Shown piece after piece: positions 1 through 8,795 of a stretch of 64,000 bases of DNA. Each line of letters begins with the position of its first letter. Within the stretch, counting starts at the first letter, position 1. This DNA is from Marinobacterium nitratireducens (GTDB lineage: Bacteria > Pseudomonadota > Gammaproteobacteria > Pseudomonadales > Balneatricaceae): the NCBI RefSeq assembly GCF_014645375.1, contig NZ_BMLT01000005.1:186001-250000 (forward strand). The letters are read 5' to 3'. The translations under genes were made by a program, and so were the position numbers. The notes beneath the pieces were generated by a model. It ran no database searches and was not told where the DNA came from. It saw nothing but the letters and a program-made list of their open reading frames with translations.

Positions 1-521
1 TGGGAGTAGAACGACAGTTCCTCGTTGCCCGGGATGTCCTTGATGATCTCGACCTTGTACTTCTCGCCCATCTCGTCGAACATCGCCACCGCCTCGTCGC
101 GGCTCATCAGCGAGCGGGACACCGCCAGGTTTTCCTTGGACAGCTCCAGCATGCGCTTCTCGATCTTCTCCAGATCTTCCGGCGTGAACGGACGCTCGTA
201 GGCGAAATCGTAGTAAAAGCCGTTGTCGATGACCGGGCCAATGGTGACCTGAGCCCCCGGGAACAGCTCCTGCACCGCCATCGCCATCAGGTGGGCGCAG
301 GAGTGACGGATAACGTCGACGCCTTCTTCATCGCGCGCGGTGACAATCGCCAGGTCGCAGTCTTCGGTGATGGTGTAGCTGGTATCCACCAGGGTGCCGT
401 TGACCTTGCCGGCGAGCGCCGCCTTGGCAAGACCGGTACCGATGGACGCCGCGACGTCATGAACGCTGACCGGGTTGTCGAATTCGCGTTTGCTGGAATC
501 AGGAAGCGTAATAACAGGCAT
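1..521 (-). CDS. thrS: Threonine-tRNA ligase, N-terminal part (cut by window edge)
   Basis: Charges tRNA-Thr with threonine in the cytoplasm. Only the first ~173 residues are inside the window. The translation starts [15 protein letters not shown], the TGS domain typical of ThrRS, and continues into the second editing-type domain with the zinc/editing motif [11 protein letters not shown] and the stretch [12 protein letters not shown]. The start is the ATG at 519-521. In many gammaproteobacteria thrS precedes infC; here the downstream gene lies outside the window. Upstream is a leader with a small hairpin and then a REP array. Identity is certain; the catalytic core is not visible. Confidence 0.96.
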   Translation of the reverse strand, partial: MPVITLPDSSKREFDNPVSVHDVAASIGTGLAKAALAGKVNGTLVDTSYTITEDCDLAIVTARDEEGVDVIRHSCAHLMAMAVQELFPGAQVTIGPVIDNGFYYDFAYERPFTPEDLEKIEKRMLELSKENLAVSRSLMSRDEAVAMFDEMGEKYKVEIIKDIPGNEELSFYS

Positions 522-678
522 GTATATCCCTTTTGGCTCAGTGGTGACCCCCACGACAGGTCACTTAAGGCGTTTGGCCGGTAAATCTTGTTAATGCCGT
601 ACAGACGAGGTACGGACTCAAGGGCGGAAAAGTATACAGGAAGCGCCGCGGCGCGGCCACCTCGGGAACACCTCAATT
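522..678 (-). promoter_or_regulatory. thrS leader/promoter region
   Basis: This is the 157-base gap between thrS and the REP array. On the minus strand a -10-like TATACT (631-636) is followed by a short dyad, CCGTAC/GTACGG, around 598-616 in the presumed leader. I see no good -35. ThrRS genes are often controlled at the leader level, but no tRNA-like operator is clear here. Confidence 0.35.
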
Positions 679-1660
679 GTAGGATGGGTGGAGCCGCCAT
701 TGCCATGCACGGGCCGGATAGCACCTTGTTCGTGGCGGCGTAACCCATCATTGCCTCCGGCTCCTCGGTGCCGAACCGATACCTCATGATGGGTTACACG
801 ACGCCCAAACTACATCAGAGCCGGATATGCCGTGCCGAAGCGTCGTTTCACCCATTCTACGGCTGGATATTCAGAATCGTAGGATGGGTGGAGCGCCATT
901 GCCATGCACGGGCCGGATAGCACCTTGTTCGTGGCGGCGTAACCCATCATTGCCTCCGGCTCCTCGGTGCCGAACCGAAACCTCTTGATGGGTTACACGA
1001 TGCCCAAACTACATCAGAGCCGGATATGCCGTGCCGAAGCGTCGTTTCACCCATCCTACGGCTGGATATTCAGAATCGTAGGATGGGTGGAGCCGCCATT
1101 GCCATGCACGGGCCGGATAGCACCTTGTTCGTGGCGGCGTAACCCATCATTGCCTCCGGCTCCTCGGTGCCGAACCGATACCTCATGATGGGTTACACGA
1201 CGCCCAAACTACATCAGAGCCGGATATGCCGTGCCGAAGCGTCGTTTCACCCATCCTACGGCTGGATATTCAGAATCGTAGGATGGGTGGAGCGCCATTG
1301 CCATGCACTGACCGGATAGCACCTTGTTCGTGGCGGCGTAACCCATCATTACCTCCGGCTCCTCGGTGCCGAACCGATACCTCATGATGGGTTACACGAC
1401 GCCCAAACTACATCAGAGCCGGATATGCCGTGCCTAAGCGTCGTTTCACCCATCCTACGGCTGGATATTCAGAATCGTAGGATGGGTGGAGCCGCCATTG
1501 CCATGCACGGGCCGGATAGCACCTTGTTCGTGGCGGCGTAACCCATCAAGCGGTTTCAGTTCGGTGCAGTGAGGCCCGCAAGCAATGATGGGTTACACGA
1601 TGCCCGGACCGCGGCAAAGTCGGATACTCCGCTGCCCGGCAGCGTTTCACCCATCCTACC
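679..1660. repeat. REP family 1 tandem array, five units of about 199 bp
   Basis: Units start at GTAGGATGGG at 679, 879, 1078, 1278 and 1477; the last one diverges after about 1545. Each unit holds two facing REP pairs. The first runs from GTAGGATGGGTGGAGC to GGCGGCGTAACCCATC, the second from GATGGGTTACACGACG to CGTCGTTTCACCCATC, followed by CTAC. Copies differ by only a few bases, so amplification is recent. No gene lies in 522-1734. The same REP family flanks the RAYT gene at 4418-4939. Confidence 0.9.
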
Positions 1661-1734
1661 CGGGCGCTCCGGATTGCAGCGAGGGCCCTCCCCCGCCGAT
1701 AATGAAAAAACATTGATTAGAACAATAAACGACG

Positions 1735-3321
1735 ATGGCCCGACTCAAGATCAGCACCCGGCTGATGATCATGATGTGCCTGCTGGTGCTGCTGCAGGCG
1801 GCGCTGCTCGGCGGCTTCGCACTGCGCTACCTGAGCTCCTCGCTGGAGGACCAGATCGGCCTGCGCGCGCTGCAGCTGGCCTCGATGATCGCCCAGACCC
1901 CGGCGGTGCGCGAAGCCGCCCGTACCCGCGACAGCCACAGCATGCAGATGCTGGCCGAGGAACTGCGCGAGGCCACCGATGCGACCTTCATTTCGATCGG
2001 CGACAGCGAGGGCATCCGCCTGGCCCACCCGCTGCCGGAGCGCATCGGCAAGCCGATGGTCGGCGGCGACAACGAACGCGCGCTGAAACTCGGCCAGAGC
2101 TACATTTCCCGCGCCACCGGCAGCCTCGGCCCGTCGGTGCGTGGCAAGGCGCCGATCTTCTCCGAACAGGGCGATATTCTCGGCGTGGTGTCGGTCGGCT
2201 ACCTGACCACCAGCCTCGAGCACATCATCCTGCGCTACCAGAGCATCGTCATCAGCGTGACCCTGGGGCTGCTGCTGCTGTCGATATTGCTGGCGGTGTG
2301 GATATCACGCCGCTTCCGGGCCGCGATCTACGGTCTGGAGCCGCACCAGATCGCGCGCCTGTTCGAGGAGCGCAACGCCACCCTCGAGTCGGTGCGCGAA
2401 GGCATCATCGCGGTCAACGCCGAGGGACAGATCACCACCTTCAACCAGGCCGCGGCGAAAACGCTGGGGCTGCCCGCGGCCGAGCCGATCCGCGGCCGGC
2501 CGATCCAGGAGGTGCTGCCGGACAGCCGGCTGCCGGACCTGCTGCAGTCCGGGCAGCCCGAATTCGACCGCGAGCTCGCCGTCGAGGGGCAGACCCTGAT
2601 CGTCAACCGCATTCCGATCCGGGACGGCGACCGCATTATCGGCGGCGTCGCCAGTTTCCGCCGCAAGGACGAGCTCGACCAGGTCAGCCGCCAGCTGACC
2701 CAGATCCGGCAGTACGCCGAAACCCTGCGCAGCCAGGCCCACGAATACGCCAACAAGCTGCACACCATCGCCGGCCTGATCCAGATCGGTGCCAGCGACC
2801 GGGCGCTCGAGATCATCGGCCAGGAAACCCGGGAACATCAGGCGCTGCTGCGCTGGCTGTCCGAATCCGTCGGCGAACCGGTACTGTCCGGCTGTCTGCT
2901 CGGCAAGTACAATCGCGCCCATGAACTCGGGCTGCAGCTGGAGATCGACCCGGACAGTCACATGGGCGCGCTGCCCGAGGGCATAACGCCGGAGCAGATC
3001 GTCACCCTGCTCGGCAACCTGCTCGACAACGCCTTCGAGGCGACCCTCGCCGCCGGCGGCAGGCAGGTCCGGCTGTCGATGACCGACCTCGGCCGCGAGC
3101 TGATTTTCGAGATCGAGGACGAAGGGGCGGGTGTGCCGATGGCCGAACGCGAGAAGATTTTCCAGCGCGGACACAGCAGCAAGTCGACCGGCCGCGGCAT
3201 CGGTCTGCACCTGGTACGCCAGACGCTGACGCAGCTCGGGGGCGAGATCACGGTGTCCGACGGCAGCAACGGCGGCGCCCGCTTTACCGCATATATTCCG
3301 AAGGAGGTGGAGGCTGGATGA
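1735..3321 (+). CDS. Sensor histidine kinase, CitA/DcuS family
   Basis: Membrane sensor kinase of the citrate/C4-dicarboxylate (CitA/DcuS) type, 528 residues. Order seen: TM helix about 10-32, periplasmic Cache-like sensor about 33-168, TM helix about 170-191, PAS domain about 210-310, then the dimerisation helix with phospho-acceptor His336 in AHEYANKLH. The HATPase follows, with N box NLLDNAFEA (about 428-436), G1 EDEGAGVP and G2 GRGIGLHLV. The gene is followed after 79 bases by its response regulator, then in the opposite orientation by tctCBA, so tricarboxylate or a related carboxylate is the likely signal (inference). The ATG at 1735 lacks an obvious strong Shine-Dalgarno. Confidence 0.9.
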   Translation: MARLKISTRLMIMMCLLVLLQAALLGGFALRYLSSSLEDQIGLRALQLASMIAQTPAVREAARTRDSHSMQMLAEELREATDATFISIGDSEGIRLAHPLPERIGKPMVGGDNERALKLGQSYISRATGSLGPSVRGKAPIFSEQGDILGVVSVGYLTTSLEHIILRYQSIVISVTLGLLLLSILLAVWISRRFRAAIYGLEPHQIARLFEERNATLESVREGIIAVNAEGQITTFNQAAAKTLGLPAAEPIRGRPIQEVLPDSRLPDLLQSGQPEFDRELAVEGQTLIVNRIPIRDGDRIIGGVASFRRKDELDQVSRQLTQIRQYAETLRSQAHEYANKLHTIAGLIQIGASDRALEIIGQETREHQALLRWLSESVGEPVLSGCLLGKYNRAHELGLQLEIDPDSHMGALPEGITPEQIVTLLGNLLDNAFEATLAAGGRQVRLSMTDLGRELIFEIEDEGAGVPMAEREKIFQRGHSSKSTGRGIGLHLVRQTLTQLGGEITVSDGSNGGARFTAYIPKEVEAG

Positions 3322-3400
3322 TATCCCCTGATGCAAGCATCGATGCAGGCCGCTTTACCGCGCTCTCTAATCCTGCCTGCGGGCCCAAGGAGGTGGACGC

Positions 3401-4108
3401 TTGAGTGCCGCAATCAGCGTGGTAATCGCCGAGGATGACCCACAGATCGCCGAGATTCAGCGACGCTTTATCGAACGCGTCGAAGGATTCGAAGTGCGCG
3501 GCATTGCCCACAATACCCGGGACGCCACCGATCTCGTCGACGTCATGCGACCCGACCTGCTGCTGCTCGACATCCAGTTCCCGGACGGCAGCGGACTCGA
3601 ACTGCTGCGCCGGCTGCGCACCGACAACAGCGCCACCGACGTGGTGATGATCACCGCCGCCAAGGAGGTCGACACCCTGACCGAAGCGCTGCGCTGGGGC
3701 GTGTTCGACTATATCCTCAAGCCGGTGGTGTTCGACCGCCTGCAGCAGGCGCTCGGCAACTACCGCGCCCACCGGCAGCGCCTGCTGCAGATGCAGAGCC
3801 TGTCGCAACAGGAAGTGGATGGCCTGTTGCCGCGAAGTGGCAGTGGCGGTGGCGCAACCAGGACGGCGCCGGCAGCCGAGCCCCTGCCCAAGGGCATCGA
3901 CACCCTGACGCTGGAGAAAGTGCGCAGGGTGTTCAGGGCCAAACCCTCGGCCAGCCTCAGCGCCGAACAGGTCGGCGAGCAGATCGGCTCCAGCCGCACC
4001 ACTGCCCGCCGCTACCTCGAGTACCTCGTCGGCACCCGGGAACTCAGCGCCGACGTCGCCTACGGCAGCGTCGGCCGCCCCGAACGGCAGTATCGGTTAC
4101 CGCGGTAA
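3401..4108 (+). CDS. Response regulator, CitB/DcuR family
   Basis: Partner of the preceding kinase, 235 residues. The receiver domain (about 4-125) has acidic residues EDD near the N-terminus, phospho-acceptor Asp57 in LLLLDIQFPDGSG and Lys near 107 (ILKPVVF). The C-terminal part (about 165-232) is the helix-turn-helix region typical of CitB/DcuR regulators, with EQIGSSRTTARRYLEYL. The start is TTG at 3401, because a strong AAGGAGGT lies at 3388-3395 and no ATG fits. It probably controls tctCBA (inference from position and family). Confidence 0.88.
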   Translation: MSAAISVVIAEDDPQIAEIQRRFIERVEGFEVRGIAHNTRDATDLVDVMRPDLLLLDIQFPDGSGLELLRRLRTDNSATDVVMITAAKEVDTLTEALRWGVFDYILKPVVFDRLQQALGNYRAHRQRLLQMQSLSQQEVDGLLPRSGSGGGATRTAPAAEPLPKGIDTLTLEKVRRVFRAKPSASLSAEQVGEQIGSSRTTARRYLEYLVGTRELSADVAYGSVGRPERQYRLPR

Positions 4109-4112
4109 AGCA

Positions 4113-4395
4113 GCTTCGCCGCGGGACGCGGCTCCCACAACGGGTGACGGGTGACGGGTGACGGGTGACGGGTGAACCGTAGGATGCGGTGAAGCGATGC
4201 ACCGGCACGAAATTTAACGTTACCGCTGTCGTTTGGGCATCGCGCAACCCATCAAACTGACCGTATTGCAGGTCGATATATATCGGTTGGCACCGCGGTG
4301 AGAAATGTTGGGTTGCGGCCCTCCGGGCCTTCACCCAACCTACGAAAAGCGCGTTTTCCGTAGGATGGGTGAAGCGGCTTGCCGCCTAACCCATC
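4113..4395. repeat. Mixed repeats: REP family 2 half, heptamer array, REP family 1 copies
   Basis: A single family-2 REP (TTCGCCGCGGGACGCGGC) lies at about 4117-4138. TGACGGG heptamers follow at 4141-4173 (about 4.7 copies). Then come three family-1 elements at about 4178-4257, 4307-4345 and 4358-4395, recognised by GTAGG(A/T)T-GGGT ends facing ACCCA(T/A)C. They abut the 3' end of the RAYT gene. I see no gene in this gap. Confidence 0.8.
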
Positions 4396-4417
4396 GATCC
4401 GCCCCCCGTTTCGTGCG

Positions 4418-4939
4418 TCATTCGCCGGCATCAAAATCATCCGGCTCATCGCTCCAGTCGAGGCTGTAATACCCCTGTTTCACAAACCGGTGAAAGCTGG
4501 AGTACGGCCACTCCCGTGCCTGCGAAACCAGCCCATGCTTGACCGGATTGTAATGGATGTAGTCGAGGTGACGGTGCAGGTCGCGCTCGTTGCGGATCAG
4601 GTGTTCCCAGTAACGGCGTTGCCAGATGCCACGCTCGCCCTTTTTGACCCTGCTCGCCGAGTGAGCATCCAGCCTGGGAAGCTTCCTGGAAAAAGTGCCC
4701 TTGATATAACGCCAGCGGCGCGGAAAATCAGCATCGTTGGCCGGCAGCGTCCAGATACAGTGAAGATGCTCCGGAAGCACCACGGCCGCCTCAAGCGTGA
4801 ATGGCATCGCCGCCCTTGTCTGACGAAATGCTTGCCTCAAGGTCTCGATATGATCGGTCAGCAGAGTCGAGGAGCGATCCTCCAGCACGACCGTAAAGAA
4901 ATAGGTGCCGCCTGGCTCCCGTATGCGTCGGTAATCCAT
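4418..4939 (-). CDS. REP-associated tyrosine transposase (RAYT 1)
   Basis: 173-residue Y1 transposase-like protein (TnpA_REP / IS200-like HUH fold). The N-terminus, MDYRRIREPGGTYFFTVVL, is typical. The HUH motif is EHLHCIW (His-Leu-His), and the catalytic Tyr is in DYIHYNPVKHGL, a hallmark of RAYTs. Known RAYTs mobilise or maintain REP sequences rather than themselves. On both sides (4178-4395 and 4978-5175) lie family-1 REPs starting GTAGGATGGGT, presumably its substrate family. The start is ATG at 4937-4939. No terminal inverted repeats of a conventional insertion sequence are seen. Confidence 0.93.
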   Translation of the reverse strand: MDYRRIREPGGTYFFTVVLEDRSSTLLTDHIETLRQAFRQTRAAMPFTLEAAVVLPEHLHCIWTLPANDADFPRRWRYIKGTFSRKLPRLDAHSASRVKKGERGIWQRRYWEHLIRNERDLHRHLDYIHYNPVKHGLVSQAREWPYSSFHRFVKQGYYSLDWSDEPDDFDAGE

Positions 4940-4977
4940 CGTACCCGTCCCTGGTTACGTTGATTTGACCGATTAAT

Positions 4978-5175
4978 TGTAGGATGGGTGGAGCGATGCA
5001 ATGGTACAAGAATCAATTTTACCGCTGTCGTTCGGGCATCGCGCAACCCATCACTCGGGCGAAGCCCGCTGCCTGAAACGGATGCCGCGCCTGTTGGGTT
5101 ACACGGCCGGCATTTTGCTCCTGCAATACCGGCATTTCTGCAGTCCATTGCAGTCGCTGCGCCGCTAGACCCAAC
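4978..5175. repeat. REP family 1 copies downstream of RAYT 1
   Basis: One element runs from GTAGGATGGGTGGAGC at 4979 to GCGCAACCCATC at about 5052. Its interior resembles the copy at 4178-4257 on the other side of the RAYT (both contain TTACCGCTGTCGTT). A second, GTTGGGT/ACCCAAC-type element lies at about 5093-5178. From 5180 to 5222 I see nothing assignable. Confidence 0.75.
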
Positions 5176-5222
5176 CTACAAATCCTGATCAGACCCCGCT
5201 GCCGACGGACACGCGCCGCTCC

Positions 5223-5366
5223 TCGGCTTTGGCATCCTGCGTCGCCCTACCTCCTGCATCCATGCAGTCGTCGGCTTTGGCATCCTGCGTCGCCCTACCT
5301 CCTGCATCCATGCAGTCGTCGGCTTTGGCATCCTGCGTCGCTCTACCTCCTGCATCCATGCAGTCG
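5223..5366. repeat. 48-bp tandem repeat, three copies
   Basis: Copies start at 5223, 5271 and 5319 and are nearly identical; the third has one change (CGCTCTAC for CGCCCTAC). On the minus strand each reads CGACTGCATGGATGCAGGAG followed by GTAGGGCGACGCAGGATGCC. Because 48 is divisible by 3, all frames stay open and give an artificial repeat peptide. A nearly identical single unit lies inside the foldback element at 17551-17598, which ties the two together. Confidence 0.9.
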
Positions 5367-5507
5367 TGCGCATGAAGGTCATGGATGACCTGAAGCCAGT
5401 TATTGCAGGAGCAAATAACTGCCCATGCGCACGCGGCATACCGTACATCCTGTACATAAACCCCGCTCCTGCGCATCCATGCACTCGCAGGATAAGTACA
5501 TCCATGT

Positions 5508-5532
5508 ACAAAAAAGCCGCCCGGAGGCGGCT
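5508..5532 (-). terminator. Rho-independent terminator after tctA
   Basis: On the minus strand, AGCCGCC, a 4-base loop and GGCGGCT are followed by six T (complement of 5510-5515). It lies 50 bases past the tctA stop and closes the tctCBA operon. Confidence 0.85.
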
Positions 5533-5584
5533 GAATGACGGGGCGGCCCTACACTACCCCGCCAGGTTGGGATGCAACCCGGGA

Positions 5585-7114
5585 TCAATCGACGACGCTG
5601 TGCGATTTCTCGGCCTGGGCGGCCATGCGGCGGCGCAGGATCGGGCCGATGAGGTACGGCAGTACCAGGCCGGCTATGGCGACCACCCAGATGCCGACTG
5701 CCAGACCGCTGCCCCAGAGGATGCTCCAGTCGCCGTCGGAAATGGTCAGGGCGTGACGCAGGCTCTTCTCCATTTCCGGCCCCAGCAGCATGCCGAGAAT
5801 GATCGGCACCAGCGGGATGTGCAGCTTGCGCAGCACGTAGCCCAGCAGGCCGAAACCGATCATGAAGTACAGGTCCAACGCGCTGTTGCTGATGGCGAAA
5901 ATGCCCACCGACGCGACCAGCGTCACCACCGGCATCAGGTACTTCGGCGGAATGCTCAGCAGCTTGACGAACACGCCGACCATCGGGATGTTCAGCAGCA
6001 GCAGGATCAGGTTGCCGATGAAAAGCGCCGCGATCACACCCCAGACCAGGTCCGCGTTCTGGGTGAACAGCATCGGACCCGGCTGGATGTTCAGCGACAC
6101 CAGCATCGCCAGCAGCACCGCGGTGGTGCCGCTGCCCGGCACGCCCAGCGTCAGCATCGGCACCAGGGCGCCGTTGGCAGCGGCGTTGTTGCCGGCCTCG
6201 GGCGCCGCGACACCGCGCGGATCGCCCTCGCCGAAGCTGCCCTTGTGTCCGACCAGACGCTTCTCCAGGGTGTAGCTGATAAAGCTGCCCAGCGAGGCGC
6301 CCGCACCCGGCAGCACGCCGGAGATAAAGCCCAGTACCGAGCCGCGCAGGCTGGTCGGCAGCACACCGATGATGTCGGCCATGCTTAGCTTGAGCTTGTT
6401 CAGCGTCACCTTTTTAAGGCCCTCGCCGGCGTGCATCTCGATAAAGAACAGCAGCTCGCTGATGGCGAACAGACCGACGATGGCGATGATGAAGTCGACG
6501 CCCTCGTACAGCTCGAGGATGTTGTAGGTGTAACGCTGGTTGCCGGTGGAGATATCCACACCGACGGTGGCGATCATCAATCCCAGGCAGGCCGCGATCA
6601 CGGTCTTGAACTGGTTCTTGCCGGTGATGCCGCCAAGCGTCGCGAACGCCAGCGTGAACAGCGCGAAATACTCGGCCGGGCCGAACCGCAGCGCGAACTT
6701 CGCCAGCCAGGGCGCCAGAATCACCAGGCCGACGGTGGCCAGCAGGCTGCCGATGAACGATGCGATGGCGGAGATCGCCAGCGCTTCGGCGGCCTTGCCC
6801 TTGAGCGCCATCGGATAGCCGTCGAGGCAGGTCATCATCGCCGGCTCGTCGCCCGGAATGTTGAGCAGAATACTGGAGATACGGCCGCCGTACATGGCGC
6901 CGGCATACACGGACGTCAGCAGAATCAGCGACGACTCGGCCGGCAGCCCGAGGCTGAACGCCAGTGGAATCAGGATCGCCACGCCGTTGGCCGGGCCAAG
7001 ACCGGGCAGCGCGCCGATCAGGGTGCCCAGAATCGCGCCAACGGCCGCGAACATCAGGTTATCGAGGGTCAGCGCGACGGCGAACCCCTGCAACAGGTAG
7101 TTCAAGGTTTCCAT
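5585..7114 (-). CDS. tctA: Tripartite tricarboxylate transporter, large membrane subunit TctA
   Basis: 509-residue inner-membrane permease of the TTT family. It is the main channel subunit, working with TctB and the periplasmic binder TctC to import citrate or another carboxylate with a cation gradient. The family signature is clear: GALPGLGPANGVAILIPLAF near residue 35, YGGRISSILLNIPGDEPAMM near 80, and SGVLPGAGASLGSFISY near 260. About a dozen hydrophobic segments are seen and the length is normal. It is last in the operon, 4 bases after tctB. The substrate cannot be read from the sequence. Confidence 0.95.
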   Translation of the reverse strand: METLNYLLQGFAVALTLDNLMFAAVGAILGTLIGALPGLGPANGVAILIPLAFSLGLPAESSLILLTSVYAGAMYGGRISSILLNIPGDEPAMMTCLDGYPMALKGKAAEALAISAIASFIGSLLATVGLVILAPWLAKFALRFGPAEYFALFTLAFATLGGITGKNQFKTVIAACLGLMIATVGVDISTGNQRYTYNILELYEGVDFIIAIVGLFAISELLFFIEMHAGEGLKKVTLNKLKLSMADIIGVLPTSLRGSVLGFISGVLPGAGASLGSFISYTLEKRLVGHKGSFGEGDPRGVAAPEAGNNAAANGALVPMLTLGVPGSGTTAVLLAMLVSLNIQPGPMLFTQNADLVWGVIAALFIGNLILLLLNIPMVGVFVKLLSIPPKYLMPVVTLVASVGIFAISNSALDLYFMIGFGLLGYVLRKLHIPLVPIILGMLLGPEMEKSLRHALTISDGDWSILWGSGLAVGIWVVAIAGLVLPYLIGPILRRRMAAQAEKSHSVVD

Positions 7115-7118
7115 CAGC

Positions 7119-7565
7119 TCAGCCTCCGTTGAGATCCAGGAGCCCCGCTGGCAGGTGCAGCTCGAGCATAAAGTTGAACAGCACGAATACCACCACCGCG
7201 CTACCGATACCGGTCAGAAAAGCCGGCAGCGGCCTGGCACCCATGCGCCAGCAGAGCACGCCGACCATCAGCGTGGTGGCCGGGATAAAGCCGACCGGCT
7301 GCAGCATGGTGGCGAAGATCGCCAGTATCACCAGCACGAACGCCAGTTCACCCAGCATGGCCAGGTGCGGCCAGGGTTCGTCCGCATCGGGGCGAACGAT
7401 CAGGTACAGACTGCTCAGTCCCAGAATGATCGACAGCATGATCGGAAAGGTTTCCGGCCCGACGGCCTCGGCACCGCCAAAGGGCTCGGGAAAGTGTGCA
7501 GCCTCCCAGCCGTACGCGACGGCCAGGAGGAGCAGCAGTACACCGAGGATGCGATCCCCGATCAT
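7119..7565 (-). CDS. tctB: Tripartite tricarboxylate transporter, small membrane subunit TctB
   Basis: 148-residue membrane protein with four hydrophobic segments, the usual size and layout of TctB. It starts MIGDRILGVLLLLLAVAYGWEA and ends in a hydrophobic hairpin. The ATG overlaps the tctC stop (ATGA, 7562-7565), so the genes are translationally coupled. This subunit is poorly conserved in sequence; the call rests on size, topology and position between tctC and tctA. Confidence 0.9.
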   Translation of the reverse strand: MIGDRILGVLLLLLAVAYGWEAAHFPEPFGGAEAVGPETFPIMLSIILGLSSLYLIVRPDADEPWPHLAMLGELAFVLVILAIFATMLQPVGFIPATTLMVGVLCWRMGARPLPAFLTGIGSAVVVFVLFNFMLELHLPAGLLDLNGG

Positions 7566-8554
7566 TTAATCAGCCCGATTTCGGTGGAGATATCCTTGAT
7601 GCTCTTGACCTGCTGCTGCACGAAATCGTGGAAGTCGGCACCGGATTTGTGGAACGGCATCAGGCCGTTCTTGGTCATCACGTCCTGCCACTCCTGGCTG
7701 CCGTAGACCTTGTCCATGGTATCGACCCACCACTGGTAGGCATCGTCGGACACATCCTTCGGCACGTAGAAGCCACGCCAGTTCGGCGCCACGGCATCGA
7801 TGTCCTGCTCACGGGCGGTGGGAATGCCATCCAGCGGTGCCGGCAGGCGCTCTTCGGAAAGTACCGCCAGCACGCGCAGGTCGCCGGACTCCATGAAGCC
7901 CTGGGCCTCGGAGATGTCACCGGTGAATGCCTCGATATGTCCGCCGACCACCTGGGTGATGGCCTCGGCGCCACCGTTGAACGCCAGGTACTTGATCTTC
8001 GGCAGGCTGCTCTTCTCGATACCGGCGGCACTGCCGGCGATCAGCACCTTGAGATGGTCCCAGCCGCCCGCGGCGCTGCCACCACCGAACTTGGCCGAGT
8101 TCGGGTCTTCCTTGAGCGCGCTCATCAGGTCGCTCAGAGTCTGGTACGGAGAATCCTTGCTCACCGCGATGACGCCGTAGTCCGCACCGAGGGCGCCCAC
8201 CCAGCGGACCATTTCCTGATCCATGCCGGCGAACTGACCCTGGGCCAGGCGGGTGGTGGTGGCGGTGCTGGCCGCGACGATCAGGGCGCTGTCGTCACCG
8301 CGCTTGGATACGGTGTGGGCGAAGGCGACACCACCGCCGGCACCCGGCATGTTCACGGTCTGGACGTTGCCTTCGATAAGGCCGATATCGGTGAGTACCT
8401 TGCCCACGCTGCGGCAGGTGAAGTCCCAGCCGCCGCCGGGGTTGGCCGGTGCGATGCACTCGGCGGTACGGGACTGTTCGAAAGCGCCGGCCTGGGAGGC
8501 GGCCAAGGCAAGCGTCGCAGAGGCAATCAGGGTCTTGATCGAGGAAGATTTCAT
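7562..8554 (-). CDS. tctC: Tripartite tricarboxylate transporter, periplasmic binding subunit TctC
   Basis: 330 residues with a signal peptide (MKSSSIKTLIASATLALAAS, cleavage after QAGA). Bug/TctC family features include AECIAPANPGGGWDFTCRSVGK at the N-terminus of the mature protein, which holds the carboxylate-binding loop, and VVGGHIEAFTGDISE in the second lobe. It is first in the operon; the CitA-like kinase and CitB-like regulator upstream on the other strand are the likely controllers. The gap 8555-8795 carries its promoter; I cannot pick a convincing -35/-10 pair. Confidence 0.95.
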   Translation of the reverse strand: MKSSSIKTLIASATLALAASQAGAFEQSRTAECIAPANPGGGWDFTCRSVGKVLTDIGLIEGNVQTVNMPGAGGGVAFAHTVSKRGDDSALIVAASTATTTRLAQGQFAGMDQEMVRWVGALGADYGVIAVSKDSPYQTLSDLMSALKEDPNSAKFGGGSAAGGWDHLKVLIAGSAAGIEKSSLPKIKYLAFNGGAEAITQVVGGHIEAFTGDISEAQGFMESGDLRVLAVLSEERLPAPLDGIPTAREQDIDAVAPNWRGFYVPKDVSDDAYQWWVDTMDKVYGSQEWQDVMTKNGLMPFHKSGADFHDFVQQQVKSIKDISTEIGLIK

Positions 8555-8795
8555 TCAAGCTACTCCGTCATTTTTGTTGTCGTCAGCAGCGCAGAGATAC
8601 GCCGCTGCGTGAATACGGTCGCCGAAGCAATTGGCGGGCACTTTCAAGGTGCAGTCCGCCTCTTGCTGGTGCAGACGCTTGAACCTTAGTCCCGTGCCAC
8701 CGAAACGACCAGTTTGCGGACATAAGGGCTGTTCAGTGCATATCGGGTATTAAATTCATAAAGTTCATGGAGTGGTGAGTGGTAAGTGGTGAATC

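Noticed and set aside
679-1660. CRISPR-like regular spacing
   Set aside because: The whole 199-bp unit is repeated, including the would-be spacers, and it consists of REP pairs. No cas genes in the window.
1569-2924. 451-codon open frame overlapping the sensor kinase in another frame
   Set aside because: Arg/Pro/Ala-rich shadow translation; the kinase frame has clear domains and catalytic motifs.
5176-5511. Open frame with 16-residue repeats (TTAWMQEVGRRRMPKP-type)
   Set aside because: Comes from the 48-bp tandem repeat; other frames of the same DNA are equally open.
8600-8690. Sigma-54 box upstream of tctC
   Set aside because: A TTGC at proper distance exists, but the -24 element reads TGCCCG and lacks the GG, so it does not reach the standard of the urtA, ureA and ABC boxes.
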